This document shows, in pieces, positions 9,860-22,023 of a stretch of DNA of 64,000 bases (position 1 is its first letter; every line of letters starts with the position of its first letter). Made by a program: the position numbers and the translations under genes. The notes under the pieces were generated by a model. It was not told the origin of the DNA, ran no database searches, and worked only from the letters and a program-made list of their open reading frames with translations. This stretch comes from Yersinia vastinensis (GTDB lineage: Bacteria > Pseudomonadota > Gammaproteobacteria > Enterobacterales > Enterobacteriaceae): positions 62,001 through 126,000 of the forward strand of contig NZ_CACVAF010000002.1 of the NCBI RefSeq assembly GCF_902726565.1, read 5' to 3'.

Positions 9860-10096
9860 TTACTGCTGGTTAGCGTTGATAAAATCAATAGCTGCCTGAA
9901 CAGTAGTGATTTTCTCTGCTTCTTCGTCTGGAATCTCAGTATCAAATTCTTCTTCCAGAGCCATTACCAGCTCAACGGTGTCCAGAGAATCCGCGCCAAG
10001 ATCTTCAACGAAAGAAGCGCTGTTCTTCACTTCGTCTTCTTTAACACCCAGTTGTTCAACGATGATTTTCTTAACGCGTTCTTCGATAGTGCTCAT
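9860..10096 (-). CDS. acpP: Acyl carrier protein
   Basis: 78 residues, highly acidic. Carries the growing acyl chain on 4'-phosphopantetheine attached to Ser37 (counting Met) in [10 protein letters not shown]. The sequence is nearly identical to E. coli AcpP. It lies between fabG and fabF as in other enterobacteria and is followed by its own terminator. Confidence 0.98.
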
Positions 10097-10249
10097 ACTC
10101 TTAAATTTCCTATCAAAACTCGCTTTCGCGATGGTTTTCGTAGTGTATAAAATGTTGAAAAAGATGCAACTAAATCTAGGCTGGTCAAACCACGATTTTA
10201 CGCTATTTTGCGGTTTTCACCTCAAATAACGCAAATACTTTCGTGATTT

Positions 10250-10984
10250 TTAAATCATATACATGCCGCCATTGACATGTAATGTTTCACCAGAGATGTA
10301 GCTGGCCTCGTCAGAGGCTAAAAATGCAACAGCGCTGGCGATTTCTTTTGCTTGCCCAAGCCGGTTAGCTGGAACCTGGGCTAAAATGCCTGCGCGTTGA
10401 TCATCTGTCAACGCCGTCGTCATGTCCGTCTCAATAAAGCCAGGTGCCACAACGTTGACAGTAATGCCACGTGAAGCAACCTCACGCGCCAAAGACTTGC
10501 TAAAACCAATCAGACCCGCTTTAGCTGCCGCGTAGTTAACCTGCCCTGCATTGCCCATTGTCCCAACTACAGACCCAATGGTGATGATACGCCCAAACCG
10601 CTTTTTCATCATAGCGCGCATTACCGCTTTTGACAGGCGGAATACGGAAGTCAGATCAGTGTCAATAATATCTTGCCACTCTTCATCCTTCATACGCATC
10701 AGCAGGTTATCACGCGTAATACCTGCATTATTCACTAAAATGTCGACTTCTCCAAATTCCGCACGAATCGTTGCCAAAACTGACTCGATTGACGCGGGAT
10801 CTACGACATTCAGCATTAAACCTTTGCCCTGCTCACCCAGATAGGCGCTAATCGCTTCTGCGCCCTTTTCACTGGTCGCCGTACCAATAACACGGGCACC
10901 ACGTTCAGCCAATAATTCTGCAATCGCACGACCAATACCGCGGCTAGCGCCTGTGACTAGCGCAATTTTTCCTTCGAAGCTCAT
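10250..10984 (-). CDS. fabG: 3-oxoacyl-ACP reductase
   Basis: 244 residues from MSFEGKIALV, the start matching E. coli FabG; GAAAGAGGGTAAC just upstream supplies the ribosome-binding site. Short-chain dehydrogenase that uses NADPH to reduce 3-oxoacyl-ACP. NADPH motif TGASRGIG (about 12-19), NNAG, catalytic Ser of IGSVVG (about 138) and YAAAK (Tyr151, Lys155). C-terminal ISGETLHVNGGMYM is typical. It follows fabD by 13 bases. Confidence 0.97.
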   Translation of the reverse strand: MSFEGKIALVTGASRGIGRAIAELLAERGARVIGTATSEKGAEAISAYLGEQGKGLMLNVVDPASIESVLATIRAEFGEVDILVNNAGITRDNLLMRMKDEEWQDIIDTDLTSVFRLSKAVMRAMMKKRFGRIITIGSVVGTMGNAGQVNYAAAKAGLIGFSKSLAREVASRGITVNVVAPGFIETDMTTALTDDQRAGILAQVPANRLGQAKEIASAVAFLASDEASYISGETLHVNGGMYMI

Positions 10985-10997
10985 GTTACCCTCTTTC

Positions 10998-11927
10998 TTA
11001 GTTTTCAAGCGCGTTGGTCAGTGTGGCAACATCGTTTACCGGTGCCGCAGCTAACGTATCAACAATACGCTTGGTTAAGCCAGTCAAGACTTTACCTGGC
11101 CCAACCTCTAACAGCAGCTCAACGCCTTCTGCTGCGATAAATTCTACACTCTCAGTCCAACGTACCGGATTATATAACTGACGCACCAGTGCGCTGCGGA
11201 TAGCGTCTGGTGACACTTCAGTTTTCACATCTACGTTGTTAACAACAGGGAATAATGGTGCCTGGAATTCGATCTCTTCCAGTGCAATGGCCAATTTGTC
11301 CGCTGCGGGCTTCATCAGCGCACAATGGGATGGCACACTGACCGGTAAAGGCAATGCACGTTTGGCACCGGCGGCTTTACAGGCAGCACCCGCGCGTTCT
11401 ACCGCATCCTTATTACCCGCAATGACCACCTGACCCGGTGAATTAAAGTTTACTGGCGAGACCACCTGCCCTTGAGCTGACTCTTCACAAGCTTTAGCAA
11501 TGGATTCATTATCCAAACCGATAATGGCGTACATTGCGCCAGTACCTTCAGGTACCGCTTCCTGCATCAGCTTGCCACGTAACTCAACCAGACGAACTGC
11601 CTGTTTGAAATCCAGAACGCCAGCACAAACTAGAGCCGAGTACTCACCCAGACTGTGACCTGCCATCATCGCTGGCAGTTTGCCGCCCTGATGTTGCCAA
11701 ACACGCCAGATAGCCACAGAGGCTGTCAGCAATGCTGGCTGTGTCTGCCAGGTTTTATTCAATTCTTCAACTGGGCCTTGTTGCACCAATTGCCAGAGTG
11801 AGTAACCCAGAACCGAGGAGGCTTCATTGAAGGTCTCTTCTACAATCGGGAATTGCGCAGCTAAATCAGCCAGCATGCCAAGGGATTGAGAACCCTGGCC
11901 TGGAAAAACAAAAGCAAATTTTGACAT
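10998..11927 (-). CDS. fabD: Malonyl-CoA:ACP transacylase
   Basis: 309 residues, same length as E. coli FabD. Transfers malonyl from CoA to ACP. Catalytic Ser92 in GHSLGEYSAL, catalytic His in VPSHCALM (about 201), and the N-terminal FVFPGQGSQ that forms the oxyanion hole. Located between fabH and fabG in the conserved order. Confidence 0.97.
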   Translation of the reverse strand: MSKFAFVFPGQGSQSLGMLADLAAQFPIVEETFNEASSVLGYSLWQLVQQGPVEELNKTWQTQPALLTASVAIWRVWQHQGGKLPAMMAGHSLGEYSALVCAGVLDFKQAVRLVELRGKLMQEAVPEGTGAMYAIIGLDNESIAKACEESAQGQVVSPVNFNSPGQVVIAGNKDAVERAGAACKAAGAKRALPLPVSVPSHCALMKPAADKLAIALEEIEFQAPLFPVVNNVDVKTEVSPDAIRSALVRQLYNPVRWTESVEFIAAEGVELLLEVGPGKVLTGLTKRIVDTLAAAPVNDVATLTNALEN

Positions 11928-11963
11928 TCTACTTTCCTGTTAAACCAAAATAGGTTTGTTAAA

Positions 11964-12917
11964 TCAAAAACGAACCAGCGCAGAGCCCCAGGTAAAGCCG
12001 CCGCCAAACGCTTCCAGCAGCACTAACTGCCCACGTTGAATACGCCCATCTCTTACCGCTTCGTCTAACGCCGCAGGTACAGATGCCGCAGAGGTGTTGC
12101 CATGGCGATCAAGTGTGATCACCACTTTATCCATCCCCATGCCTAATTTTTTAGCCGTTGCGCTGATAATACGCAGGTTAGCCTGATGCGGCACCAGCCA
12201 ATCTAGCGCCGAGCGATCCAGATTATTGGCCTGCAATGTCTCGTCCACGATGTGGGCAAGTTCCGTCACCGCAACTTTAAACACTTCATTACCCGCCATC
12301 GTGACATAGGCTGGTTGGTCTTGCTGTTGGCGATCCTGATACGGTAACGCCAGCAATTCGCCATAACGACCATCAGCATGCAAATGGGTCGAAATAATCC
12401 CCTGCTCTTCAGATGCGCCCAATACGACTGCACCCGCCCCATCACCAAACAGAATAATTGTGCCACGGTCTTCTGGATTCAGCGCACGGGAAAGCACATC
12501 TGAGCCAATGACGATTGCATGCTTAACCGCACCATTTTTAACGTACTGATCAGCAACACTCAGTGCGTAGGTAAAACCGGCACAAGCTGCAGCTAAATCA
12601 AAAGAAGCTGCATCTTTTATGCCCAGCATTTGCTGCACCTGACAAGCCGAGCTTGGGAAAGCATGACTTGAAGAGGTGGTCGCAACGATAATCAACCCGA
12701 TATCGTTCTTATCAATACCGGCCATTTCCAGCGCTTTTTCAGCTGCGTGGAAACCCATGGTAGCAACGGTTTCATCCAAGCCAGCAATACGACGCTCACG
12801 AATACCTGTCCGAGTCACAATCCACTCGTCTGAGGTATCCACCATTTTTTCTAAATCAGCATTACTGCGCACTTGTACGGGCAGATAACTCCCCGTACCG
12901 AGAATCTTAGTATACAT
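11964..12917 (-). CDS. fabH: 3-oxoacyl-ACP synthase III (KAS III)
   Basis: 317 residues, same as E. coli. Starts fatty-acid synthesis by condensing acetyl-CoA with malonyl-ACP. Cys112 in [11 protein letters not shown], His in VPHQANLRI (about 244) and Asn in [10 protein letters not shown] (about 274) form the catalytic triad. Six bases separate it from plsX. Confidence 0.97.
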   Translation of the reverse strand: MYTKILGTGSYLPVQVRSNADLEKMVDTSDEWIVTRTGIRERRIAGLDETVATMGFHAAEKALEMAGIDKNDIGLIIVATTSSSHAFPSSACQVQQMLGIKDAASFDLAAACAGFTYALSVADQYVKNGAVKHAIVIGSDVLSRALNPEDRGTIILFGDGAGAVVLGASEEQGIISTHLHADGRYGELLALPYQDRQQQDQPAYVTMAGNEVFKVAVTELAHIVDETLQANNLDRSALDWLVPHQANLRIISATAKKLGMGMDKVVITLDRHGNTSAASVPAALDEAVRDGRIQRGQLVLLEAFGGGFTWGSALVRF

Positions 12918-12923
12918 GTACGA

Positions 12924-13958
12924 TCAGTCACTCTTGGGTAATACCGCTTCAAGGCGCGCGGCAATCCGCTGAGGGACTTGCCGCTGCACCGCCTGCACAG
13001 CCTGTTCGATTGCGACGGCAAATGCACGTTGATTTGCCGCGCCGTGGCTCTTGATTACGATGCCCCGTAATCCTAACAGACATGCGCCATTATACTGGTC
13101 GGGGTTCAAATGACCGAACCGCTTCGCCACGCGTTTTTGCAGCCAACGCCCAATGAGTTTAAGCCACCAGGATTGTTTACCGCCATCGCTCGATGATTTG
13201 AGCAATGACAAGAACATTCTTATCACACCTTCCATGGTCTTTAGAGTGACGTTACCCACGAAGCCGTCACAAACCATGACGTCAGTTTTGCCAGTCAGCA
13301 AATCATTGCCTTCCAGATAACCAATATAGTTGATCGCCGGTGTATTTTTTAATACTGCGGCGGCTTCGCGGATATTATCCAGCCCCTTGGTTTCCTCTTC
13401 ACCGATATTCAGCAAAGCAACACGGGGGTTTGTTATCCCAACAACTTCTTCTGCCATCACCGAACCCATGACGGCAAATTGCACCAACATCGTGCTATCA
13501 CATTCAACGTTGGCCCCTAAATCCAGTACCACAGTCTTACTGCGTTGCTGATTTGGGATAACGGTCATCAACGCTGGGCGCTCTATTCCATCCAGTGGCT
13601 TGATCATCAACTTCGCCAACCCCATCAGTGCTCCGGTATTTCCTGCGCTGACACAGGCTGCGGCATCACCGTTTTTAACCAGCTCCAATGCTATACGCAT
13701 GGACGTACCACGGCTGGCACGAATAGCTTGTGAAGGTTTAGCATCGCTAGCAATAACATGCTCAGCGGGGATTACCTGTAACCTTTCCAGCAACAAAGGA
13801 TCGGCATTAACAAGTAACGGAGTGATGGTGTCGGGGTTCCCGACCAGCAGGAGTTTAAGCTTTGGATTAGAGGCCAGTGCCTGCAATGAAGCAGGCACTG
13901 TGACGCAGGGACCGAAGTCCCCACCCATTGCATCTAACACTAGGGTTAGACAAGTCAA
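12924..13958 (-). CDS. plsX: Phosphate acyltransferase PlsX
   Basis: 344 residues. Converts acyl-ACP to acyl-phosphate, the donor for the first acylation of glycerol-3-phosphate in phospholipid synthesis. The family signatures [10 protein letters not shown] (about 8-17), [10 protein letters not shown] (about 103) and [11 protein letters not shown] are present. It sits between rpmF and fabH as in E. coli; the C-terminus (LPKSD) is shorter than the E. coli protein. Confidence 0.96.
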   Translation of the reverse strand: MTCLTLVLDAMGGDFGPCVTVPASLQALASNPKLKLLLVGNPDTITPLLVNADPLLLERLQVIPAEHVIASDAKPSQAIRASRGTSMRIALELVKNGDAAACVSAGNTGALMGLAKLMIKPLDGIERPALMTVIPNQQRSKTVVLDLGANVECDSTMLVQFAVMGSVMAEEVVGITNPRVALLNIGEEETKGLDNIREAAAVLKNTPAINYIGYLEGNDLLTGKTDVMVCDGFVGNVTLKTMEGVIRMFLSLLKSSSDGGKQSWWLKLIGRWLQKRVAKRFGHLNPDQYNGACLLGLRGIVIKSHGAANQRAFAVAIEQAVQAVQRQVPQRIAARLEAVLPKSD

Positions 13959-13991
13959 GGTATCGCCTTGCTAAAGATTAGCAAGTACTAC

Positions 13992-14695
<704 letters not shown>

Positions 14696-14836
14696 AGGGC
14701 GCGCATATTAACTTTGTAACGACATAGAGTCAAAGAAAAAGGCCATTTTACCGCACCTTTCACCAATATTCGCTTCCGAAGCGGAACACAGTTTAAAATG
14801 CCTGATTAAATTACGCTACGATTTATGGAAAATATT

Positions 14837-15424
14837 ATGCAGCAACTGGTTCTTGCCTCAACCTCATCATACCGTCGTGCACTACTTGAAAAGTTGCAAT
14901 TACCCTTTATTGCTGATGCACCGCAGACCGATGAAACGCCATTGCCGGCAGAAGCTGCTAGTGATCTGGTACAACGGTTAGCACGAGCAAAAGCCGAGGC
15001 ACTGGCCACTCGTTACCCACAGCATCTCATTATTGGCTCCGACCAAGTCTGCGTAATCAATGGGAACATCGTTGGAAAACCGCACAATCATGCCAACGCA
15101 GTAGCGCAATTAGCACAAGCCAGTGGTCAATGCGTCACTTTTTATACTGGGCTGGCGCTGCTAAATACGGCAACAAAGACCCATGATTGCCTTTGCGAAA
15201 CATTTGATGTTTATTTCCGCACGCTAAGTAAAGAAGAAATAGAAAATTATTTAGTGCGGGAACAGCCGTGGAATTGTGCGGGCAGTTTTAAAAGTGAAGG
15301 TTTGGGTATTACATTATTTGACAGGTTATCAGGCCGCGACCCAAATACACTCATCGGCCTGCCATTAATCGCCCTCACCCAAATGTTAATCGAGCAAGGG
15401 GTGAATCCATTACTTTTGAAATAA
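14837..15424 (+). CDS. yceF: Maf-family nucleotide pyrophosphatase YceF
   Basis: 195 residues from [10 protein letters not shown]; a start four codons earlier is possible but this one matches E. coli YceF (194 residues) and has GGAAAATATT upstream. Maf proteins hydrolyse non-canonical or modified nucleoside triphosphates; YceF is reported to prefer 7-methyl-GTP. Signature [15 protein letters not shown], catalytic IIGSDQVC (about 68) and [13 protein letters not shown] are present. Confidence 0.93.
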   Translation: MQQLVLASTSSYRRALLEKLQLPFIADAPQTDETPLPAEAASDLVQRLARAKAEALATRYPQHLIIGSDQVCVINGNIVGKPHNHANAVAQLAQASGQCVTFYTGLALLNTATKTHDCLCETFDVYFRTLSKEEIENYLVREQPWNCAGSFKSEGLGITLFDRLSGRDPNTLIGLPLIALTQMLIEQGVNPLLLK

Positions 15425-15429
15425 AAGCG

Positions 15430-16389
15430 TTACACTGCCGCTTTCTTACGCAAAACCTGCAAACAATGGCGTAGCTGATTATCTAATGGGGCTTCGATAC
15501 GCATGGTTTCACCCGTGTTCGGGTGTTCAAAACGTAAGGCCGCGGCATGCAGGAACAAACGATGTAATCCCGTTCCTTGTAACAGCTGGTCAAACTCGCG
15601 ATCTCCGTAGCGATCATCGAAAGCAATAGGGTGACCGGCATGCAGTGCGTGAACACGAATCTGGTGCGTTCGCCCCGTAATCGGGCTGGCTTTAACCAGA
15701 GTTGCGTGCTCAAAGCGCTCTTCAATTTTAAAGCGCGTTTCTGATGGTTTACCTTCACTGCTGACTTTCACCATGCGCTCGCCACTTTGCATAATATTTT
15801 TCAGCAAAGGTGCTTGCACCGCTTTGCAATGGGACTGCCACTGACCCCGTACTAACGCTAAATAATCTTTCTGCATCCCTTTCAGTCGCAGCTGCTCATG
15901 CAAAGAACGCAATGCCGAACGTTTTTTGGCAACCAACAAGACGCCGGAAGTATCACGGTCAAGGCGATGCACCAACTCGAGGAAACGCGCTTCAGGTCGC
16001 AGCGCCCGCAACGCTTCAATAACACCAAAACTCAAACCACTGCCGCCATGCACCGCAGTGCCTGAAGGTTTATTCAGCACTAACAGATAATCATCTTCAA
16101 ATAAAATACACTCGGCCAGCGCTGCAACTTTATCAAGTTTAGCTGATACCTGAACCTCTTCACGTTCTGCAACACGTACCGGGGGCACGCGTACCACATC
16201 ACCGTCAGCCAATTTATATTCTGGCTTAATACGCCCTTTATTAACGCGAACCTCACCTTTGCGAACGATTCGGTAGATCATACTCTTTGGCACACCTTTC
16301 AATTTAGTGAGCAAAAAGTTATCGATCCGCTGACCGGCTTCGTCGGCAGAAATGGTGATTAATTGTACTGCTGGATTATTCGTTTTCAT
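15430..16389 (-). CDS. rluC: 23S rRNA pseudouridine synthase RluC
   Basis: 319 residues from MKTNNPAVQ, the start matching E. coli; an extension to 16452 is open but lacks family support. Modifies U955, U2504 and U2580 of 23S rRNA. An S4 RNA-binding domain (about 20-85, MIYRIVRKGEVRVNKGRIKP) is followed by the RluA-type catalytic domain with HRLDRDTSG (catalytic Asp about 144) and GRTHQIRVH. Convergent with yceF with only 5 bases between the stops; divergent from rne. Confidence 0.96.
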   Translation of the reverse strand: MKTNNPAVQLITISADEAGQRIDNFLLTKLKGVPKSMIYRIVRKGEVRVNKGRIKPEYKLADGDVVRVPPVRVAEREEVQVSAKLDKVAALAECILFEDDYLLVLNKPSGTAVHGGSGLSFGVIEALRALRPEARFLELVHRLDRDTSGVLLVAKKRSALRSLHEQLRLKGMQKDYLALVRGQWQSHCKAVQAPLLKNIMQSGERMVKVSSEGKPSETRFKIEERFEHATLVKASPITGRTHQIRVHALHAGHPIAFDDRYGDREFDQLLQGTGLHRLFLHAAALRFEHPNTGETMRIEAPLDNQLRHCLQVLRKKAAV

Positions 16390-16964
16390 GGGGCGCGATT
16401 CTAAATACACCGAGGAATTAGCGCCACCCCTTTTTATGTGCTTAACTGTCAATCTGGCTATTTAAAGATAACGTTTGCGCGCATTTATTGTTTAATAAGA
16501 CAACGATAGCCGCCAACACTGTGAAAACAGTAAAAGAATCTTTACGTAGACAGCTAAAGTCATCTTGCTATATCAGTGTCAGCAATGGAATAATGTGATT
16601 AATTCTGCGTTGATTCTCGTTAGACCAAGAGACTTGTGGAATAATAAAACTTTGCCTGATCACACAAAAACGCAGCAATGGCGTAAGACGTAATGTGAAA
16701 TCAAGCAATTAGCGGGCTGCGGGTTGCAGCTTGGCCGGCAAATGGGTAAGGCTCTGTTGTCTTATATTCAGAAGCTACCCTTTATATAAAAGCGCTGTTT
16801 TTCAGAAAGAAACACAGGCTTACCGAAATAATGCGCCCCTATGCAGGCGACAACCGTGAGGTTGACGACTTTGCTAGAAGACTCGGGGCCATCGGTCTAC
16901 CCGGCCATGAGGTTATTTTGCCCGCAGTTCTAATGACAATGTAAAAATAACGAGTAAGTTAAAG
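16390..16964 (+). promoter_or_regulatory. rne promoter and long autoregulatory leader
   Basis: The 575-base rluC/rne gap. The right half (about 16750-16964) resembles the conserved rne 5' leader, including GTTTTTCAGAAAGAAACACA and GCCCGCAGTTCTAATGACAA and several hairpin-prone GC blocks. In E. coli this leader lets RNase E control its own mRNA by cleavage. The left half (16390-16740) shows no gene; both divergent promoters should lie there. Confidence 0.7.
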
Positions 16965-19900
16965 ATGAAAAGAATGTTGATTAACGCAACTCAGCAAGAA
17001 GAGTTGCGTGTTGCCCTTGTAGATGGACAGCGGCTGTATGATTTGGATATTGAAAGCCCAGGTCATGAACAGAAAAAAGCGAATATTTACAAAGGCAAAA
17101 TCACCCGAATCGAACCCAGTCTGGAAGCCGCTTTTGTTGATTACGGCGCTGAACGACATGGTTTCCTCCCATTAAAAGAAATTTCTCGCGAATATTTCCC
17201 TAGTAATTATTCCTCTCATGGCCGCCCGAACATCAAAGATGTCCTGCGGGAAGGCCAAGAAGTTATTGTTCAGGTTGATAAAGAAGAACGCGGTAATAAA
17301 GGTGCCGCACTAACGACGTTTATCAGTCTGGCCGGTAGTTATTTAGTTCTGATGCCAAACAACCCACGTGCCGGTGGTATTTCACGCCGTATCGAAGGTG
17401 ATGACCGTACTGAACTGAAAGAAGCGCTATCCTCCCTGCAATTACCTGATGGTATGGGTCTGATTGTGCGTACCGCGGGTGTTGGTAAATCTGCTGATGC
17501 GCTGCAATGGGACTTATCGTTCCGTCTTAAGCACTGGGATGCGATTAAAAAAGCCGCTGAAGGTCGCCCTGCGCCATTCTTGATTCATCAGGAAAGTAAC
17601 GTGATTGTCCGTGCTTTCCGTGATTATCTGCGCCCAGACATTGGCGAAATCCTGATCGATAACCCTAAAGTTCTCGAACTGGCTAAAGAGCATATCGCAG
17701 CACTTGGTCGTCCGGATTTCAGTAGCAAAATCAAATTGTATAGTGGTGAAATTCCATTATTCAGCCACTACCAGATTGAGTCACAGATAGAATCTGCATT
17801 CCAACGTGAAGTGCGTCTACCTTCCGGTGGCTCCATCGTTATCGACACCACTGAAGCCTTGACCGCGATTGATATCAACTCCGCGCGAGCAACTCGTGGT
17901 GGTGATATCGAAGAAACCGCGTTCAATACTAACCTTGAAGCCGCTGATGAAATTGCCCGTCAGTTACGTTTACGTGACTTGGGTGGTTTGATTGTCATCG
18001 ACTTTATCGATATGACACCAGTGCGCCATCAGCGTGAAGTCGAAAACCGCTTACGTGATGCCGTTCGCCAAGACCGGGCGCGTATTCAAATTGGTCGTAT
18101 TTCTCGCTTCGGTTTACTGGAGATGTCCCGCCAGCGCCTCAGCCCATCACTGGGCGAGTCAAGCCACCATGTGTGCCCACGCTGTAGCGGTACAGGGACT
18201 GTACGTGACAACGAATCCCTGTCACTTTCTATTCTGCGTTTGATTGAAGAAGAAGCGCTGAAAGAAAACACCCATGAAGTTCACGCGATTGTGCCGGTAC
18301 AGATTGCCTCGTACTTGTTGAACGAGAAACGTGAATCCGTTAATGCTATCGAAAAACGCCAAGGTGGTGTGCGTGCGGTGATCGTACCAAACGATCAGAT
18401 GCAAACGCCGCATTACTCGGTGCTTCGTGTACGTAAAGGTGAAGAGGTTCCTTCCCTCAGTTACTTGCTGCCACAACTGCATGAAGCAGAAATGGCACAG
18501 CCACTGGAAGAAGCCACCATTGAGCGCAAACGCCCAGAACAACCTGCGTTGGCGACATTCTCTCTGCCGACTGAAGTGCCGCCAGAAACAGCACCTGCTG
18601 CGGCGGTTAAGCCAACAGTTGCCCCGCAAACCGCGACACCAACGACAACGGCTCAACCCGGCTTCTTTAGCCGCCTGTTCAGTGGTCTGAAAAGTATTTT
18701 CGGCGGTTCTGAAGAAGTGGAAGTTAAGCCGGTTGAAGTTGAAAAAACTGAAACTAACGAAAATCGTCGTAACGATCGTCGTAATCCTCGTCGCCAGAAC
18801 AATGGCCGTAAAGATCGCAATGACCGCACTCCACGTGAAGGTCGCGATAATAATGGTCGTGATAACAGCACCCGTGATAACTCTAACTCTGGCCGTGACA
18901 ATACCAATCGCGAAGGCCGTGAAGATCAACGCCGGAACAAGCGCCCGACTCAGCAAGCAGCTGCGCCACAAGCGCAATCTGATGTTGTTGACGCGGATAA
19001 AGAGCAGCGTGAAGAGCAGCCGCAACGTCGTGGCGATCGCCAGCGTCGTCGTCAAGATGATAAACGCCAGGCACCACAGGATGTTAAAGCTAAGGTTGAT
19101 GCAGCACCAGTCAGTGTTGTAGAAGAAGCGCAGCCAGAGCAAGAAGAACGTCAACAGGTCATGCAACGCCGTCAACGTCGCCAGTTGAATCAGAAAGTGC
19201 GTATTCAATCTGCCAATGATGAGCTGAATGTCTTGGAAAATCCTGCCAGCGAACCGGCGGTTAACATTGCCGTTCCAGTAGTGCAGGAAGAAGTGAAATT
19301 ATTACCGCAGGCCAGCAGTGTTCAGGCTGATGAGGAAGCAACGAATGACCGTAATGCCAGCAATGAAAATGGCATGCCACGTCGCTCTCGTCGTTCACCT
19401 CGCCACCTGCGCGTCAGTGGTCAGCGCCGTCGTCGCTATCGTGATGAGCGTTATCCAACACAATCTGCCATGCCTCTGGCCGGTGCTTTTGCCTCTCCAG
19501 AAATGGCATCAGGCAAAGTGTGGGTGCGTTATCCGGTGGCTCAACCGATGGAACAAGCCTTTGTGGAAAATCCGGTTGAAGAGCAACTGCCAGTAAACGT
19601 TGAACACGAGCAAGAAGTGGCTGTCGTCGCTGAAGCACCTGCCGCCGTTGTTGCAGCGCCGCTGATTGCTGCCCCTGTTGTTGCACCGGTTGTTACGGTG
19701 GCTGAAGTGCCGGCACCGACACCAGCACCACAGCATAGGCCTGGTGGTTCTTCATCTTCAGCTGCAGCCGTTCCTGGCCGTGCGCCAGTGATTGCTCCGA
19801 CACCTGTTGTTATCACCGAACCGGCGGTAGAGCCAGTAGCGCAAGCCATTGCGGTTGAAGATACTATTGCTACAGAAACTGTCGCTGAAACAGTGGCTCC

Positions 19901-20387
19901 GGTTGCCGATATTGCACCTGAGGCTGAAACCGCCGTCACCGTTGAACCAGCGCCTGCCGCTGACGTTACTGAGGCTGTCGTTGAAGAAGCTGTAACTGAA
20001 GAGACTGTCGTTGAAAATACGGTACTTGAAGAAGCCGTAGTTGAAGAGACCACAGTTGAAGAGCCAGTCATCACTCCTGCTGCTGAAGAAAACACGGTTG
20101 AAGAAGCACCGGCAATCACTGAAGCTGTCGTTGAAGAAACGACCGTGGCTGAACCTGTTGCTGCACCTCAACAACCGATAGTTGCTCATCCTGAAGGCGT
20201 AGTATTCAAACACTATGCTTCAGCACCAATGACTAAAGCACCAGCACCTGATTATGCTCCTGCAGCACCAAGTCAAGGCCATTGGGAACGCCCAGCCTTT
20301 GATTTCGCAGGTAAAGGTTCGGCCGGTGGTCATGCTGCTGCTACTCAGGCAACGGCTCCAGCAACAAAACCGCAATCGGTCGAATAA
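16965..20387 (+). CDS. rne: Ribonuclease E
   Basis: 1140 residues (E. coli 1061). Endonuclease that organises the RNA degradosome at the inner membrane. The N-terminal half is highly conserved: S1 domain (about 35-125), catalytic Asp in [12 protein letters not shown] (about 303) and [11 protein letters not shown] (about 346), and zinc-link CPRCSGTG (about 404). The C-terminal half is low complexity: the amphipathic membrane-binding stretch [16 protein letters not shown] (about 565-580), Arg/Asn-rich RNA-binding blocks, a second basic region ([20 protein letters not shown]) and a long Ala/Val/Glu-rich linker with EEAVVEET-like repeats (about 1000-1065). Extra length compared with E. coli lies in this unstructured part. 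An intrinsic terminator follows. Confidence 0.97.
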   Translation: MKRMLINATQQEELRVALVDGQRLYDLDIESPGHEQKKANIYKGKITRIEPSLEAAFVDYGAERHGFLPLKEISREYFPSNYSSHGRPNIKDVLREGQEVIVQVDKEERGNKGAALTTFISLAGSYLVLMPNNPRAGGISRRIEGDDRTELKEALSSLQLPDGMGLIVRTAGVGKSADALQWDLSFRLKHWDAIKKAAEGRPAPFLIHQESNVIVRAFRDYLRPDIGEILIDNPKVLELAKEHIAALGRPDFSSKIKLYSGEIPLFSHYQIESQIESAFQREVRLPSGGSIVIDTTEALTAIDINSARATRGGDIEETAFNTNLEAADEIARQLRLRDLGGLIVIDFIDMTPVRHQREVENRLRDAVRQDRARIQIGRISRFGLLEMSRQRLSPSLGESSHHVCPRCSGTGTVRDNESLSLSILRLIEEEALKENTHEVHAIVPVQIASYLLNEKRESVNAIEKRQGGVRAVIVPNDQMQTPHYSVLRVRKGEEVPSLSYLLPQLHEAEMAQPLEEATIERKRPEQPALATFSLPTEVPPETAPAAAVKPTVAPQTATPTTTAQPGFFSRLFSGLKSIFGGSEEVEVKPVEVEKTETNENRRNDRRNPRRQNNGRKDRNDRTPREGRDNNGRDNSTRDNSNSGRDNTNREGREDQRRNKRPTQQAAAPQAQSDVVDADKEQREEQPQRRGDRQRRRQDDKRQAPQDVKAKVDAAPVSVVEEAQPEQEERQQVMQRRQRRQLNQKVRIQSANDELNVLENPASEPAVNIAVPVVQEEVKLLPQASSVQADEEATNDRNASNENGMPRRSRRSPRHLRVSGQRRRRYRDERYPTQSAMPLAGAFASPEMASGKVWVRYPVAQPMEQAFVENPVEEQLPVNVEHEQEVAVVAEAPAAVVAAPLIAAPVVAPVVTVAEVPAPTPAPQHRPGGSSSSAAAVPGRAPVIAPTPVVITEPAVEPVAQAIAVEDTIATETVAETVAPVADIAPEAETAVTVEPAPAADVTEAVVEEAVTEETVVENTVLEEAVVEETTVEEPVITPAAEENTVEEAPAITEAVVEETTVAEPVAAPQQPIVAHPEGVVFKHYASAPMTKAPAPDYAPAAPSQGHWERPAFDFAGKGSAGGHAAATQATAPATKPQSVE

Positions 20388-20416
20388 TAGCGATATTGTT
20401 CACCCCCTAAAGTGCA

Positions 20417-20443
20417 AAAACCCGCCATATGGCGGGTTTTTTA
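20417..20443 (+). terminator. Intrinsic terminator of rne
   Basis: Stem AAAACCCGCC / GGCGGGTTTT with loop ATAT and a T run. The A run on the left may also serve the convergent gene. Confidence 0.88.
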
Positions 20444-20454
20444 TTTCGTATTTA

Positions 20455-20742
20455 TCAGGCAATCTGCTTAACTTTTTTTATATCAAGGCTTTCCAGCTTG
20501 CCCTCTATCGATTTAACAAACTCCTTAAAATGCTCAGTTTTATTGTGTTTTTCCAATGCATCATCAGATGCCCAGCGCTCGAAAAACACAAAAGAACCCT
20601 GCTGATCACTTTCAGCATGGAGATCATATTGCAGATTCCCCTTTTCCTCACGGCTTGGTTCTATCACTTGATGAACTGCCGCTTTAACTTCAGCGATAAA
20701 TTCTGGTTTTGCCACTAAGCTGGCGATGACACGGACTTCCAT
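20455..20742 (-). CDS. Antibiotic-biosynthesis-monooxygenase (ABM) domain protein
   Basis: 95 residues. A single ABM domain, the small dimeric ferredoxin-like fold of YgiN-type quinol monooxygenases and related enzymes. The pattern VRVIASLVAKPEF near the N-terminus, the EPSREEKGNLQYDLH segment and FVFFERWASDDALEKH are typical. GGGAGAATAACT upstream of the ATG is a good ribosome-binding site. The substrate cannot be told from sequence. It is convergent with rne and divergent from pyrC. Confidence 0.85.
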   Translation of the reverse strand: MEVRVIASLVAKPEFIAEVKAAVHQVIEPSREEKGNLQYDLHAESDQQGSFVFFERWASDDALEKHNKTEHFKEFVKSIEGKLESLDIKKVKQIA

Positions 20743-20970
20743 AGTTATTCTCCCATGTTATACATTCAATCAGCACATTTGCATGCTAATCAATCGCTCA
20801 CCCTATCGGGCAATTTTATCCCGAGCCTCTCTATAAGATGCCCTTTTTGCATTGTTTTCAACTTAACCCTAACAATCAGATGCATCCTGAGCACTTTCCG
20901 CTTATCCTTAGACCCCGCCAGTAACAGCATAAAAATCCCAATACCTCATCATGACTGCGGAGCTAGTTGA

Positions 20971-22017
20971 ATGACTGCACAACCTAACATCCTGAAAATT
21001 CGCCGCCCAGATGACTGGCATATTCACTTGCGTGATGACGAAATGCTCAGTACCGTGCTCCCCTATACTTCCGAGGTATTCGCTCGCGCCATCGTGATGC
21101 CCAATCTGACGCCACCGATTACGACAGTTGAGAGCGCGATTGCTTACCGGGAACGTATTTTGGCGGCAACACCTAAAGGCCATAAATTCACGCCTTTGAT
21201 GACGTGCTATTTAACCAATACACTGGATGTCAACGAACTAACTCGTGGTTTTGCCGAAGGCGTATTTACTGCCGCCAAACTATACCCCGCCAATGCCACC
21301 ACTAACTCAACTCACGGTGTATCAGACATTCCAGCCATTTATCCTCTGTTTGAACAAATGCAGAAGATAGGTATGCCACTATTAATTCACGGTGAAGTCA
21401 CAGACGCCGCCGTCGATATCTTTGATCGTGAAGCTCGCTTTATTGATCAAATTCTGGAACCGATTCGTCGCCATTTCCCAGAACTGAAAATTGTCTTTGA
21501 ACATATTACGACCAAAGACGCGGCTGAGTATGTGTTGGCAGGCAATCGTTTCCTTGGGGCGACAATTACCCCACAGCATCTGATGTTTAACCGTAACCAT
21601 ATGCTGGTCGGTGGCATCCGCCCTCACCTATTTTGCCTACCAATACTGAAACGCAGTACTCATCAGGAAGCTTTGCGCCAAGCAGTCGCTAGCGGGTCTG
21701 ACCGTTTCTTCCTTGGTACAGACTCAGCCCCTCATGCCAAACATCGCAAAGAGTCATCATGCGGCTGTGCTGGCGTCTTCAACGCACCATCTGCACTCCC
21801 TGCTTACGCAACGGTGTTTGAAGAGATGAAAGCATTACAGCATCTGGAAGCATTCTGTTCCTTAAATGGTCCACACTTCTATAACTTGCCTGTTAACGAA
21901 GACTTCGTTGAGCTAGTCCGGGCTCCGTTCCAACAGCCAGAAGACATCCCATTAGGAAATGAATCTGTTATTCCTTTCCTTGCGGGCCAAACCATCAATT
22001 GGTCTGTTAAAGCGTGA
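20971..22017 (+). CDS. pyrC: Dihydroorotase
   Basis: 348 residues, same length as E. coli PyrC. Zinc enzyme that cyclises carbamoyl-aspartate to dihydroorotate in pyrimidine synthesis. Metal ligands in DDWHIHLRD (HxH about 17-19), carbamylated Lys in [14 protein letters not shown] (about 103), His in IHGEVT (about 140) and HITTKDAAE (about 178), and Asp in [11 protein letters not shown] (about 251). GGAGCTAGTTGA lies before the ATG. The 228-base upstream gap holds its promoter; E. coli pyrC responds to PurR and pyrimidines, but I did not find a clear PurR operator here. Confidence 0.97.
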   Translation: MTAQPNILKIRRPDDWHIHLRDDEMLSTVLPYTSEVFARAIVMPNLTPPITTVESAIAYRERILAATPKGHKFTPLMTCYLTNTLDVNELTRGFAEGVFTAAKLYPANATTNSTHGVSDIPAIYPLFEQMQKIGMPLLIHGEVTDAAVDIFDREARFIDQILEPIRRHFPELKIVFEHITTKDAAEYVLAGNRFLGATITPQHLMFNRNHMLVGGIRPHLFCLPILKRSTHQEALRQAVASGSDRFFLGTDSAPHAKHRKESSCGCAGVFNAPSALPAYATVFEEMKALQHLEAFCSLNGPHFYNLPVNEDFVELVRAPFQQPEDIPLGNESVIPFLAGQTINWSVKA

Positions 22018-22023
22018 TAACAC

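Noticed and set aside
18222-19208. Long minus-strand open frame of 328 codons inside rne
   Set aside because: It is a shadow of the repetitive, biased codon use of the RNase E tail; it has no ribosome-binding site and no family resemblance.
19541-20119. Minus-strand Ser/Thr/Ala-rich frame of 192 codons inside rne
   Set aside because: Complement of the Glu/Val/Ala repeat codons; low complexity and no start signals.
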